A stretch of 64,000 bases of DNA. Source: Leptospira sanjuanensis. GTDB lineage: Bacteria > Spirochaetota > Leptospiria > Leptospirales > Leptospiraceae. How positions within the stretch are numbered: the first letter of the stretch is position 1; every line of letters starts with the position of its first letter. The notes beneath the pieces are model-generated. The model saw only the letters and a list, made by a program, of their open reading frames with translations. It ran no database searches and was not told the DNA's origin. The stretch is taken from assembly GCF_022267325.1 (NCBI RefSeq), contig NZ_JAIZBG010000001.1, forward strand, positions 186,001 to 250,000, written 5' to 3'. Positions 44,767 to 57,666 of the stretch are shown here, in pieces. The translations under genes and the position numbers were made by a program.

Positions 44767-45785
44767 ACCTCCCAAAAACATACAAGGCGTTAGAGTTAAA
44801 AGAATACAGCGAGAACAAGAGCAGAGCGGTGATCGTGGAAAAAACGATCCGCCCTTTGAAAAAAGGAGAAGTGCTGATTCGAATGCATTCCGCTTCGATC
44901 AATCCTTCCGACTTGATGTTTTTAAGAGGTCTTTACGGAATCAAAAAGAAACTTCCCGTCGTTCCCGGTTTCGAAGGAAGCGGAACGGTCGTCGCTTCGG
45001 GAGGAGGTTGGTACGGCTCGTATCTGAAAGGGAAGAATGTCGCATGCACCGCGCCGGGAAGAGGGGACGGCGTCTACGCGGAATATATGATCACGGACGC
45101 GTTCAGTTGTCTTGCGATCGGCAACGACCTTTCCTTGGAACAAGGAGCCTGTCTGTATGTGAATCCGATCACCGCGATCGCAATGGTGGAGCAGGCGCAA
45201 AGAGCGGGAGCGAAAGCGTTGGTTCAAACGGCGGCCGCGAGCGCGCTGGGAAAGATGGTCGTCGGAATCGCCGCTCGTAAAGGAATGAAAGTGATCAACG
45301 TCGTCCGCAAACCGGAACAGGAAGCTGCGTTGAAGGCTGTCGGAGCCGAACACATTCTCAATTCGGAAACTTCCAACTTCGAAAGACAACTCAGAGTTCT
45401 TTCCAACGAACTCAAGGCCACGGTTTGTCTGGATGCAGTTGCGGGAGAATTGACTGCCCGGGTTTTAGGAGCGATGCCTTACGGAAGCAGAGTAATCGTA
45501 TACGGAGCTTTGTCCGAAAAAGAAATTCCGTTACATGCAGGATTGATGATATTTCAGGATAAGAAGTTGGAAGGTTTTTGGCTATCCACTTGGGTTCCGC
45601 AACAAAGTCCGTTTAAGATCTGGAAACTTTCGAGAGAACTTCGTGCGCTTGCAAAGAAGGAATTGAAGACCGATATCGCTGCCAGATTTCCGTTGGAAAA
45701 AGCGGCGGAGGCGATCGATCACTACGCGGTCAATATGACCAAGGGAAAAGTTTTGATCCAAACTCCGTATGCGGAAGGCAAGTGA
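44763..45785 (+). CDS. Zinc-independent MDR / quinone oxidoreductase-like alcohol dehydrogenase
   Basis: 340 aa. GroES-like N-terminus (VLIRMHSASINPSDLMFLRG, PGFEGSGTVVASG) and a Rossmann domain with ALVQTAAASALGKMVVGIA and VVRKPEQ for NAD(P)H. The structural zinc cysteines and the catalytic-site zinc ligands of classical alcohol dehydrogenases are absent, as in quinone or enoyl reductases. It is coupled to the [2Fe-2S] ferredoxin gene upstream, which is an unusual pairing for this family. The substrate is unknown. Confidence 0.9.
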   Translation: MNLPKTYKALELKEYSENKSRAVIVEKTIRPLKKGEVLIRMHSASINPSDLMFLRGLYGIKKKLPVVPGFEGSGTVVASGGGWYGSYLKGKNVACTAPGRGDGVYAEYMITDAFSCLAIGNDLSLEQGACLYVNPITAIAMVEQAQRAGAKALVQTAAASALGKMVVGIAARKGMKVINVVRKPEQEAALKAVGAEHILNSETSNFERQLRVLSNELKATVCLDAVAGELTARVLGAMPYGSRVIVYGALSEKEIPLHAGLMIFQDKKLEGFWLSTWVPQQSPFKIWKLSRELRALAKKELKTDIAARFPLEKAAEAIDHYAVNMTKGKVLIQTPYAEGK

Positions 45786-45795
45786 TCCTTTGAAG

Positions 45796-46356
45796 ATGCT
45801 GCGCTTCTCCGGACTTCGGATCGGATTCGTACTTCTATTCGGGTTTACGATTTGGTTCCATTCCTGTTCTGCTTTAAAAGACAATTACAAAGCCCTGCAG
45901 AAATGCAGGTTCCAAGTTTTGTCGATGGAAATCCTAAGGGCCGAACTGATTTCGTTTCCACCCGTTCCGAAAATCATTTTTTTGGCGAAGGTTGAAATCG
46001 AAAATCCGAACGAAACGGATGTGACGCTTCACAAATTTGATCTTTCCTTTTACGTTCCCGATCAAACCGGAAAAGAATCCGAGCTGGCTCGGGTTCTTTC
46101 CAACGAAAAATTCGTGATTCCCGCGCTTCAGAAAAAGACGGTCGATCTTCAAGTCGAAACGTTGTTTGAAAAAAAGATGGATCGGGATCTTTTACAAATC
46201 GCCTTAGGAATTCTGCGGGCCGGTCTTTCCGGAAAGGAACTCGACATTTCGATCCGCGGTAGTTTCGAATACGAGACGATGTTCGGACCGGTTCAAATCC
46301 CCGTGAACGAAAGAATTCCCTTGAAGACGGGTAAGAAAGGCGGGTTGGGAATCTGA
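45796..46356 (+). CDS. LEA14-like (LEA_2 / WHy domain) lipoprotein
   Basis: About 186 aa from the ATG at 45796; a TTG at 45790 and an ATG at 45769 inside the upstream gene are alternatives. A hydrophobic leader (GFVLLFGFTIWFHSCS) ends in a possible lipidated Cys. The mature part is a single immunoglobulin-like LEA_2 domain: IIFLAKVEIENPNETDVTLHKFDLSFY with the conserved NPN motif. Such domains occur in bacterial lipoproteins of unknown, possibly desiccation- or envelope-related, function. Confidence 0.8.
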   Translation: MLRFSGLRIGFVLLFGFTIWFHSCSALKDNYKALQKCRFQVLSMEILRAELISFPPVPKIIFLAKVEIENPNETDVTLHKFDLSFYVPDQTGKESELARVLSNEKFVIPALQKKTVDLQVETLFEKKMDRDLLQIALGILRAGLSGKELDISIRGSFEYETMFGPVQIPVNERIPLKTGKKGGLGI

Positions 46357-46397
46357 GGAATTCTTTGAGGTTTGATTTGATTCTCCCTTTGCTAAGA

Positions 46398-46748
46398 ATG
46401 GCAATTATGACCCGTTTCCCATCGATACAAAACCGGTTTTTAAAAAATTGCCGGTTCGGATTTTTTCTTTTCGGTTTCATTTTTTTCATCGGATGTTATC
46501 AAAAGAATACGGACGCGGATTTTTATACGTTCGAAGAAGCCAACACGAAACTCATCTTTGCATACGAATCCAAGGACGTGACCTGCAACACGAACCGTAG
46601 AATCACCGCCTTTGTGCCTGGGCGTTCTCGTAAAAAGGACATCGATCTTTGCGTAAACGCGGTTCTCGCTGTCAGCTGTCAATCCTGGGCTTCCACAAAC
46701 ACGGATTCAACGCCCGCGACTTGTAAGGCGATCGAGTTTCGTTATTGA
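46398..46748 (+). CDS. Small lipoprotein
   Basis: About 116 aa from the ATG at 46398; an ATG at 46407 is equally possible. A long hydrophobic leader with the lipobox FFIGC (Cys is +1) marks an exported lipoprotein. The mature ~80 residues contain four more cysteines (DVTCNTN, DLCVNAVLAVSCQ, TCKAIEF), probably two disulfides. No family is recognised. It lies between the LEA_2 gene and a one-TM protein gene on the same strand. Confidence 0.7.
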   Translation: MAIMTRFPSIQNRFLKNCRFGFFLFGFIFFIGCYQKNTDADFYTFEEANTKLIFAYESKDVTCNTNRRITAFVPGRSRKKDIDLCVNAVLAVSCQSWASTNTDSTPATCKAIEFRY

Positions 46749-46765
46749 GGATGTGAGGAAAGAAA

Positions 46766-47251
46766 ATGAAACCCGCGGAATGGTTTTTTGTCATCAGTCT
46801 TTTGCTTGCGGGTTTGATTTATCTGTTTCTGCTTCTGGTACGAAGAAAAGAAAAAACGGCTCACAACTCGATCGTTAAATATTCTTTGCCGAAAGACGAT
46901 TTAAATTCTTCTCTCAATCGAATCGAACCGAAAGAAAACAAAACTCAAAAGACGAACGTCCTCGAAGTGTTCGATTACAACGGAATCAAGATCATGCATG
47001 AGAACGGAATTTACACCGTGAATACCGGCGGTGAAATCGAAGTCTACGGTTCTTGGCAAACTCTTCCTTCGCGTTATCAAAGAATGGTGAAAGAAATGGA
47101 TCACCGAGCCACCGGCGAAAAGAAAGCGGGAAAATATTACATGGAGATTTTAAACGGAGTCTACTACGTGATCTTTCCGGACGGCAAAAAACATAAATAC
47201 AAACATTTCGAAGACATCCCCGAAAAGATCCGAAAGAATTTAGGTTATTGA
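46766..47251 (+). CDS. Hypothetical single-TM protein
   Basis: 161 aa. One TM helix at the N-terminus (WFFVISLLLAGLIYLFLLLV) followed by RRK, so the rest should be cytoplasmic. The ~100-residue C-terminal region is rich in Tyr and Lys, with a twice-used pattern of GIYTVNTGGEIEVYGSWQTLPSRY and GVYYVIFPDGKKHKYKHFEDIPEK, an internal duplication of one beta-hairpin-plus-helix unit. No family is recognised. It is convergent with the polyferredoxin gene. Confidence 0.7.
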   Translation: MKPAEWFFVISLLLAGLIYLFLLLVRRKEKTAHNSIVKYSLPKDDLNSSLNRIEPKENKTQKTNVLEVFDYNGIKIMHENGIYTVNTGGEIEVYGSWQTLPSRYQRMVKEMDHRATGEKKAGKYYMEILNGVYYVIFPDGKKHKYKHFEDIPEKIRKNLGY

Positions 47252-47280
47252 TGGATGAGAAATCGACCCGTTCGTCGGAT

Positions 47281-47972
<692 letters not shown>

Positions 47973-47976
<4 letters not shown>

Positions 47977-49271
47977 TCTTCCCTAACTCTTTCGATTCTC
48001 GCGCCTAAGGCTCTTAAACGCGTATCGATGTTTTCGAATCCTCGATCGATCTGTCCGATGTTATGAATATAACTCGTCCCTTCCGCGCAAAGTGCGGCGA
48101 TGATCATCGCCATACCCGCGCGTATATCGGGACTTGCGACCTTTTGTCCATACAAACGGGAATGTCCGATGACGATCGCTCGATGCGGATCGCAAAGAAT
48201 GATCTGCGCTCCCATCGCTATGATATTATCCACGAAGAAGAGTCTCGACTCAAACATTTTCTCGTGGATCAAAACGGTTCCTTTGCATTGGGTCGCGGTC
48301 ACAAGCGCGACGGAAGTCATGTCCGCAGGAAAACCCGGCCACGGAGAATCGTCTATCTTCGGAGTGGCTCCGTGATAATCGGGGATGATCTCCATCTTCT
48401 GATCCGATGGAACGAGAATTCCGTTTTCATGAGGACGCACTTCGATTCCTAAACGGGAATAGACCATGCGAATCATACGTATATCTTCGAGCTCCACGTC
48501 GCGGATCATGAGTTCTCCGCCGGTTACGGCGGCCAAACTGATAAACGAACCCACTTCTAGATAATCCGATCCGATCTTATGATCTTTGGCGGGAGGTTTT
48601 AAAGAAGAAACGCCTTCAATCGTAAGAATGTTGGAACCGATTCCGGAGATCTTAGCTCCCGCGGCATTTAAAAAATGACAAAGTCTTTGAACGTGCGGTT
48701 CGCTCGCCGCATGACGGAGAATGGTCGTACCTTCGGCGAATACGGCGGCCATTACCGCGTTTTCGGTTCCGGTAACGGAAGCTTCATCCATGAGAATGTC
48801 CGTTCCACGCAAGCGATCCGCTTTGATTTCGTAACCGTCCGGGAAAACTTCTATCGTTGCGCCTAACGCTTGTAATGCGAGAAGGTGGGTATCCAATCTT
48901 CTTCTTCCGATTTTATCCCCTCCGGGTTTGGGAAGAAACACTCTTCCCGTCATCGCGAGAATCGGACCGGCCAACGTAACGGCTCCGCGGATTCGGGAGC
49001 AGAGTTCTTCGGGAAGTTGGTTTTTCAGATTTCCGTCGTGTTTAAAGATATAAGTTCCCGGTTCTTCTTCGGTGATCTCCATGCCCAAATGACGTAGAAC
49101 TTCCATTAACATCAAAACGTCGGCAATGACCGGAATGTTGCTGATGCGGACCGTTCCGGGAACCATACAAACGGCTCCGAGTAAGGGCAAGGCCTCGTTT
49201 TTATTTCCCTGTGGAACCACGGTTCCATGAAGAGGGGTCTTTCCAATGATCTTAAAATACGAAGAACTCAT
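47973..49271 (-). CDS. murA: UDP-N-acetylglucosamine 1-carboxyvinyltransferase MurA (Asp-type active site)
   Basis: 432 aa, normal length. It transfers enolpyruvate from PEP to UDP-GlcNAc, the first step of peptidoglycan synthesis. [10 protein letters not shown] carries the conserved Lys-Asn pair. The catalytic loop [14 protein letters not shown] has Asp119 where E. coli MurA has Cys115. A Cys-to-Asp change is known from other bacteria to keep activity and prevent fosfomycin alkylation. Fosfomycin is in the STAFF selective mix used to isolate Leptospira, which fits. Coupled to the polyferredoxin gene. Confidence 0.95.
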
Positions 49272-49383
49272 AATGATAGGTTGTAGGATCGGTTCTTTCT
49301 GGCAAATCGAATTGTAATCGATCGCCTCGAATCGGAACGACCGTTCTTGACGAATTCTGTTGACTTCCCGTTCCGATCAGGAG

Positions 49384-51180
<1,797 letters not shown>

Positions 51181-51275
51181 CGGTTTCGTGATTGTGTCGG
51201 CAAATAAGCGGTAAAATTTTCCGATCTTTTTTTATAGTATGTTCCCTTGGCGCGTTTCCAGGAACCGCTTTCGTT

Positions 51276-51815
51276 ATGGGAATATTGCTTTTGAATGTGG
51301 ATCGAGAACTGAGTTCGATTCTGCAAGAACCGAATACGGATGTCGTTACGCTTTTGATTCCGGAATCGACTTTGCTTCGTTTCCGCTTGGAGTCTCGTAA
51401 AGATCTCCCTAAAAGAATTCCTCTTCTTTTACAGAAATACGGAAAGTATTTAACTTCCATCGGTCGTTTAGGAAAGAACGCTAGGAAAACGTTATATCAG
51501 CCCAGTCCTGGAAAAGCGAAAATGCGGCGGATGAATGTTCGATTGAGTACGGGCAGCTGGACGTTTTTGGGAATGCTGGCCCAGATTCATGGAGTTTCGA
51601 AGTGTTATCTTTTTAATTATCTCTTGGAGTTGGATGAGGCCGGAGTGGGGGATTCTATCGTGAATACGATGAATGAAGGAGGTCCAACATTTCACCGAAA
51701 TTACAGATACATCCTCCACCTCGATTTGCTCAATAACCGAGTGACTCGAAGCTTACAAACCGAACCCAATGGAATATTCTACACATTAGATTATCGGGAC
51801 TGGTACGATTCTTAA
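51276..51815 (+). CDS. DUF1564 protein (Leptospira-specific family)
   Basis: 179 aa from the ATG at 51276 (AGGAA 11 bases before). It begins [17 protein letters not shown], continues [20 protein letters not shown], then [18 protein letters not shown] and [18 protein letters not shown]. These are the segments I recall for DUF1564, a multicopy family almost confined to Leptospira. The middle [12 protein letters not shown]...[11 protein letters not shown] part resembles a ribbon-helix-helix-type DNA-binding layout, but this is unproven. The function is unknown. It lies in a small accessory patch beside a decayed gene fragment. Confidence 0.8.
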   Translation: MGILLLNVDRELSSILQEPNTDVVTLLIPESTLLRFRLESRKDLPKRIPLLLQKYGKYLTSIGRLGKNARKTLYQPSPGKAKMRRMNVRLSTGSWTFLGMLAQIHGVSKCYLFNYLLELDEAGVGDSIVNTMNEGGPTFHRNYRYILHLDLLNNRVTRSLQTEPNGIFYTLDYRDWYDS

Positions 51816-51844
51816 AAAAGAAAATGTCTGTATTCCTTTATTTA

Positions 51845-51925
51845 CAAACTCTTTCTCCATTAAGGTCGCAAAGCCACGAAAATTGAAAAAGTGGATGATC
51901 GGTTTTCCTCGTTCGAAAAAGGTTC
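51845..51925 (-). pseudogene. Decayed fragment similar to the 3' end of the gene at 53217-53636
   Basis: The plus-strand text at 51847-51920 resembles 53271-53345 at roughly two thirds of positions by eye (shared blocks AAGGTCG, ATTGAAA, TGATC, GTTTT), in the same orientation. Read on the minus strand it gives FFERGKP...FRGFATLMEK against FLEQGKT...CPCVSDLYEE in the intact gene. The CPC cysteines are lost and no start or upstream part survives. A remnant of a former duplicate is the best explanation. Confidence 0.4.
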
Positions 51926-52032
51926 CGAACAAAAATTTAAATGTTCCGGCACTTTATCAAAATGAGCCGAAAGCAATCCAAATCGCGTAAAATAAAGTCA
52001 CGACAAAAACACAAATTACAACTAATTCGCAC

Positions 52033-53184
52033 TCACGGATTGATCAGATAATAAGAAAGAATCCCGTTGAACGTTTCCGTAGAACCGGCGGGTAAATGTT
52101 TACCGGGACAGGATACATTCAAATCCGCTAATGAATAAATCTGATATGGTTTGGCAAAAAACAAACGAATAAAAAAACGAAGGACGGAAGAAATATTCGA
52201 TAGAACATTGATGCTTCCCACGGATTGTTTCCGAACAATTTCGGCGGAACAACCGTCTTCAAAATGGAACTTCTCCCGAAGGGGAAGATCGTAACCCGAA
52301 AACGGTTCCTTTTCCGATTCTAAGACTTCAAATTTCGTAACTTTACCGGAAACCACCGTCTTTCCTTCCGGACTTAGAATCGCAGCTGTTCTAAAGTAAC
52401 CTCCTGGAAAAGAATCGTTCCCTAAAAACCCCCCCGTATAAAAACGGAATTCCTTTCCGTTGATAGAGCGAAACAATTCCCAACGGCGACTGTATTTATA
52501 AACCTCGTAGTTTGTCAGAAGATGTTCAAGCCCGCCGGTTCCTAATAGTTCTTTCTTTTTTCCGTCTTGTATCAAATATCCCCACGCTGATTGGAAAGAA
52601 TACGCCAAATCGGCCTGCACGAATCCACTCGGATCTTTGACGGGATGTTTTCCGCCCGAAAGAGAAATTCCCTGTTTCAAATCCGATTTGAAGGATAAGA
52701 ATAATTTAATATTCTCCGCATCTTGCTGGATTTCAATGCCTTCTCCATTGAGGGCCATCCGGTTGTTTTCTATTTTGAGATCGAACTTTCCTTTTTCCGC
52801 GGTTAATTCTTTTGCGGAGAATTCTTTCGTGATGAACCGAGTTCCTTCTCCAAGCGTATGAATGACCAAACTGATACCGCAGTTCTTCGTTCCCGGTCCG
52901 AGATTGCTGACTAAGAATGTCGCGTAGATAAACGTTTTTTCGTCTCGATACGAATAATTCCAGGCTTGAAAGTAACCTTCCTGTAAATAGGGTTGAAACG
53001 AATAATCCTTGATTCCGGCCCTTTTTAAAACCGTCGAATCGTCGGCATAAAGAGAAACAATACCGCTCAATGCAAAGAAAAGACAAAATTCTGCAAACAG
53101 CGTAAACACGGAACCGAAGTTTCTAACGTTACAAAAAGACCGGGCCGAATGGATTCTTTTGTGAAAGCGAATTCTTCCAAACAT
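52033..53184 (-). CDS. Secreted hypothetical protein, CrtC/SVF1 lipocalin-like
   Basis: 383 aa. An N-terminal signal (TLFAEFCLFFALSGIVSLYA) directs export. The mature protein is beta-rich with GYFQAWNYSYRDEKTFIYATFLVSN, GKFDLKIENNRMALNGEG and AYSFQSAWGYLIQ, followed by a possible second barrel from about residue 215 (FRFYTGGFLGNDSFPGGYF). This recalls the CrtC/AttH/SVF1 lipid-binding double-lipocalin group, but the match is by eye. It lies between a decayed fragment and its intact relative, which suggests past local duplication or insertion. Confidence 0.6.
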   Translation of the reverse strand: MFGRIRFHKRIHSARSFCNVRNFGSVFTLFAEFCLFFALSGIVSLYADDSTVLKRAGIKDYSFQPYLQEGYFQAWNYSYRDEKTFIYATFLVSNLGPGTKNCGISLVIHTLGEGTRFITKEFSAKELTAEKGKFDLKIENNRMALNGEGIEIQQDAENIKLFLSFKSDLKQGISLSGGKHPVKDPSGFVQADLAYSFQSAWGYLIQDGKKKELLGTGGLEHLLTNYEVYKYSRRWELFRSINGKEFRFYTGGFLGNDSFPGGYFRTAAILSPEGKTVVSGKVTKFEVLESEKEPFSGYDLPLREKFHFEDGCSAEIVRKQSVGSINVLSNISSVLRFFIRLFFAKPYQIYSLADLNVSCPGKHLPAGSTETFNGILSYYLINP

Positions 53185-53216
53185 TCCGAAGATCCTTCGG
53201 TCTTACAAGGAATTGA

Positions 53217-53636
53217 TCAAGCAGAATCTTTGCGGTCGAAGGTTTTCGTTTCCTTCTCCTCAGCAAAAACGCAATTCTCCTCATAAAGGTCGGAAACGCA
53301 CGGACATTGAAAGATCGGGTGATCCGTTTTTCCCTGTTCCAAAAAATAATCCTTTGCTTCACGAATCCCGTCTTGATGAATCCAGGATTCGAATCGTTTT
53401 CCGACCCGTAAAAAAATTACGAATTCATGTTCCTTTCTACGCTTTAAGAAAACGTCGAAATTTTCGGATTCTTCCCTTACGAGTTTTACCCGTAACTTTT
53501 GCCCCTCGTTCAATTGTTTAAGGGGAACTTTCGGAATATAGAAGTCGTTCAGCGTAGATACGATTTTTAAGAAATCTCTCCGGTTGGAAACGAGCTTCAT
53601 CCATTCTCCCTGATTCAAATCGATCGTCTGCGCCAT
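53217..53636 (-). CDS. Hypothetical soluble protein with CPC motif
   Basis: 139 aa. The ATG at 53636 follows GAGGTGACCG, a good ribosome site. It is mostly beta, with segments LRVKLVREESENFDVFLKRR and HEFVIFLRVGKRFESW, a helix KDYFLEQGK, and FQCPCVSDLYEENCV near the end, three cysteines that could bind metal. No family is recognised. A degraded copy of its 3' part lies at 51845-51925. Confidence 0.65.
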   Translation of the reverse strand: MAQTIDLNQGEWMKLVSNRRDFLKIVSTLNDFYIPKVPLKQLNEGQKLRVKLVREESENFDVFLKRRKEHEFVIFLRVGKRFESWIHQDGIREAKDYFLEQGKTDHPIFQCPCVSDLYEENCVFAEEKETKTFDRKDSA

Positions 53637-53790
53637 CGGTCACCTCGATGGAAGCGGTTCCGAGGATTCAACGTTGCGGCGACGCGAGGCGGATTTTTTT
53701 TCGAACGGAAAAAGAAAAAGACGGAAAGCCCCGTTTTGGGTTAAACGGAAGGGGTATTTTTCAAGGGATTTTAGCCGTTCGCATTGAAAT

Positions 53791-53828
<38 letters not shown>

Positions 53829-53849
53829 TAAATAGTATCATTCAGAACC

Positions 53850-54425
53850 ATGGAATCGGACCTGCTGGCTATATTTTGGACAGAGAAAATCAAGCTGACC
53901 CAATTTATCATTCAGACTACTAAGAATCTTAGTTCCAAGCAGCTTGATTATTCGACAACCCCTCGGGAATCGATCCGTTCCTTTTTGCAAGCTATGGTAG
54001 CCGGAGATTTTTTTCTCCGGGTTTCGCTTCCGATCTCGATCGGAATCAGTTCCATTCTTCCTATCGCAAGACAATCCGAAGAAGAAATCGAAAAAGATTT
54101 GGTCCGTTTTCGGGATCAGTTCGGCTCTCCCGCATTGCCGATCGGCTTGAAAGAGATCATTACGCAAAGCGCTGAAGAACTTTTTTTCGAAGATTGTAAT
54201 CCCGAATTGAAACCTCTCTTTCTTCGCTGGAAACGAATTCTTGTTCGCCTTGAAAAAACCATTCAGGGATTCGGTACGAAGGATTCTCTCAAATACCGTT
54301 ATTTTTCTGTGATCGGAATCGTATCTCTTCCGGTCGCAATCAATTATTTCGAAATGCAGAATCTCTCCTGGCTGAGAAACGGGATTATGAAAATCACGGA
54401 GAGTCCGAATTTTCCTTCCCAATAA
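53850..54425 (+). CDS. Hypothetical protein, helical, possible DinB relative
   Basis: 191 aa. No signal peptide; helices such as [22 protein letters not shown] and [20 protein letters not shown] have the length and spacing of a DinB-like four-helix bundle (residues ~10-150). The typical metal His residues are absent. The function is unknown. It precedes icd by 68 bp on the same strand and may share or precede its promoter. Confidence 0.65.
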   Translation: MESDLLAIFWTEKIKLTQFIIQTTKNLSSKQLDYSTTPRESIRSFLQAMVAGDFFLRVSLPISIGISSILPIARQSEEEIEKDLVRFRDQFGSPALPIGLKEIITQSAEELFFEDCNPELKPLFLRWKRILVRLEKTIQGFGTKDSLKYRYFSVIGIVSLPVAINYFEMQNLSWLRNGIMKITESPNFPSQ

Positions 54426-54431
54426 CCGAAA

Positions 54432-54473
<42 letters not shown>

Positions 54474-54493
54474 GATTTTTAAAGGAGAACTCA

Positions 54494-55690
<1,197 letters not shown>

Positions 55691-55779
55691 TCGTCACTGA
55701 AAGTTCCCGACTAAAGGATCGGAACCGGCTTCCGCGTCCGACGGTCGGGAATTTCAGAGTTGTCGATTATATCTCGATT

Positions 55780-56496
55780 ATGAACTTCAAGATTTCGATT
55801 TCAAACCGAATTCTTTCTTTCTGTTTAAGCGTACGCGATTTCCGAATTTCAGCAAAGCCCTCATTTGCACGATTTGCATTTACATTCTTACTTTTAGTCT
55901 TATCTTTCAATCTTTCTCTTTTCTCTCAAAAAGGACCGAAAGAACCTACGCTACCAACGGAACCCACCGTAAACTCCGATTCACGCAATCAAAGAGGAGA
56001 ACCGAGCAAACAAACGGGTTCCGGCGTGGACGAAAAGGGAGAAAAGAAAATCAAAGCCATTCTTTGCGATGGGCGCGATGTGGAAGGATATTGGAAAAAT
56101 CCTCCTCTCGAATTCAAGTTCCAACACAAAAAAAGCAACATCACGTATTCCAAATCTTTAAAGCTCGAAGAGGTTTCCAAGATCAAGATTACCGGCTGGA
56201 AATTAAAATCCTCTCAGAAACGGAAAGAGGGGACTCCCTATCGGGTCGAACCGTTTCAGATTCAGATAGTTTCCTTTTCGGGAGAAACGTTCGTCAAAGA
56301 ACCTTCCCCTACCGGAGAAATCCAGCAAATCCAAATCAACAATCAGTTCGGAGATGCGACCCTGTTTTTATATTGGAACGACTTGCAATATGAAAACGGG
56401 CAGTGGTATTCGGGTTTAAAATCTTTTTCGGGAGAATTCAGAACGGACTGTCACCCCGACGTCGTCCGAGAAATTCAATTCCCCGCATCGAACTAA
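55780..56496 (+). CDS. Hypothetical exported protein
   Basis: 238 aa from the ATG at 55780; the longer upstream frame only shadows icd. A hydrophobic segment (FAFTFLLLVLSFNLSLFS, about residues 31-48) is a signal peptide or anchor. It is followed by a low-complexity linker rich in Pro, Thr and Lys, then a ~150-residue domain with many beta segments (FKFQHKKSNITYSKSLKLEEV, FQIQIVSFSGETFVKE) and two cysteines. No family is recognised. It is convergent with the double-receiver gene (stops 1 bp apart). Confidence 0.7.
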   Translation: MNFKISISNRILSFCLSVRDFRISAKPSFARFAFTFLLLVLSFNLSLFSQKGPKEPTLPTEPTVNSDSRNQRGEPSKQTGSGVDEKGEKKIKAILCDGRDVEGYWKNPPLEFKFQHKKSNITYSKSLKLEEVSKIKITGWKLKSSQKRKEGTPYRVEPFQIQIVSFSGETFVKEPSPTGEIQQIQINNQFGDATLFLYWNDLQYENGQWYSGLKSFSGEFRTDCHPDVVREIQFPASN

Positions 56497-56497
56497 A

Positions 56498-57280
56498 TTA
56501 TATTTTTCGAATATATTCCAGGATTTTTCTTTCGGAGTACGGTTTCTGAAGAACATGTACGTTTTTGTGAAGAACGGTTATGTTCGTTCCCGCGTTTTCT
56601 TCCAAACCCGTGATTACCGCGATCGGAATTTTGTCGAACTTTTCCTGTTTCCGAATCGTTTCCACGAGCTCTTCTCCCGAAAAATTAGGCATGATCCAAT
56701 CCGTTAGAATGGTGGAAACCGGCTCGTTGCTCGACTCCAGATATTCGTAAGCCTTCTTACCTTCCGAAAACGCCTGAAACGTATATCCGTTCTTTTTCAG
56801 AATTTTTCCCAATAAAAGCAGATTCAGTTCCGAATCGTCGATGATCAGAATTTTTCCGATCGTATGCGTTTCCGCGTGATGGTTCGTTTCCGATCCGTAA
56901 GCCAACTCGATGATTTCTTTGATGACGATCTTGAACTCGTCAATTCCGGAAGGTTTCGGAAAGATTCCGTCAAAACCGAATTCCGCGGACTTGGCGCGGT
57001 TCGCTTCGATATCGCCGGATGTAATCAGATATATTTTAGAATTCTTGCATGCGCTGTCTTTTTTTTCCCGTTGGCTATTGCGGATGATTTTACAGACTGT
57101 AAAACCGTCCGCGTCCGGGAGAATCATGCCGATCGTGATCAGATCGAAATGTTCCTTAAACGCAAGATCCAAACCTTCTTTGGCCGATCCGGCTTCTACG
57201 ATTTGAAAATCTTCCGCAGGAAAAAAAGAAGATATGATTCTTCTTACCGTGGCTCCGGAATCTAAAACGAGCACTTTCAA
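56498..57280 (-). CDS. Tandem receiver-domain protein, first receiver degenerate
   Basis: 260 aa, two CheY-like domains and no output domain. Domain 2 (about 142-260) is complete: D148/D149, phosphoacceptor D194 ([12 protein letters not shown]), TGLEE, and KPYS with the conserved Lys. Domain 1 (1-128) has only one acidic residue in the first loop (LVLDSG). It also has Gly51 where the phosphorylated Asp should be ([14 protein letters not shown]), though its Lys (FPKPSG) is kept. Domain 1 is thus a pseudoreceiver, probably for protein contacts. It starts 2 bp after the gene at 57283. Confidence 0.85.
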   Translation of the reverse strand: MKVLVLDSGATVRRIISSFFPAEDFQIVEAGSAKEGLDLAFKEHFDLITIGMILPDADGFTVCKIIRNSQREKKDSACKNSKIYLITSGDIEANRAKSAEFGFDGIFPKPSGIDEFKIVIKEIIELAYGSETNHHAETHTIGKILIIDDSELNLLLLGKILKKNGYTFQAFSEGKKAYEYLESSNEPVSTILTDWIMPNFSGEELVETIRKQEKFDKIPIAVITGLEENAGTNITVLHKNVHVLQKPYSERKILEYIRKI

Positions 57281-57282
57281 AT

Positions 57283-57666
57283 CTATTTTTCTCCGGAATT
57301 GATTTCCGAAATCCCCGCTTCGTAAATACGAATTTGATTTTGCAATTCATCTGCGATTCGGTTCGGATCGTTCATCGATTCTCGATCGGGTTTTGCCCAA
57401 ATGAATTGTTGGGATGGATTCGTATCTAAACTAAGATAAAAAATCGGGGATGTTCCGGCAACTTGTTGCGTCTCGATAGGCAGAAGCGTAAAAGAACCGA
57501 ACAGAGAAAAGACCGCTTTGTATTTTTTTTCGAGATGAACGAATTCATAGGTGCGAGGCCATTCTTCCTCACCGGATTTTAAATTCATCGGAAAGAGACC
57601 GGAAAGAAACGAAATCAAGTCGTTCGTTTTTTCGATTCTAGTTTCAAATGAATTCGGTTCGCTCAT
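57283..57666 (-). CDS. Hypothetical protein between mazG and the double receiver
   Basis: 127 aa from the ATG at 57666, which overlaps the mazG stop (ATGA). It is soluble, without signal or TM. The pattern of [28 protein letters not shown] is a beta-sheet meander, and the C-terminus is a helix with [17 protein letters not shown]. No family is recognised. Being coupled to both mazG and the receiver protein, it may link or precede the signalling output. Confidence 0.65.
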   Translation of the reverse strand: MSEPNSFETRIEKTNDLISFLSGLFPMNLKSGEEEWPRTYEFVHLEKKYKAVFSLFGSFTLLPIETQQVAGTSPIFYLSLDTNPSQQFIWAKPDRESMNDPNRIADELQNQIRIYEAGISEINSGEK

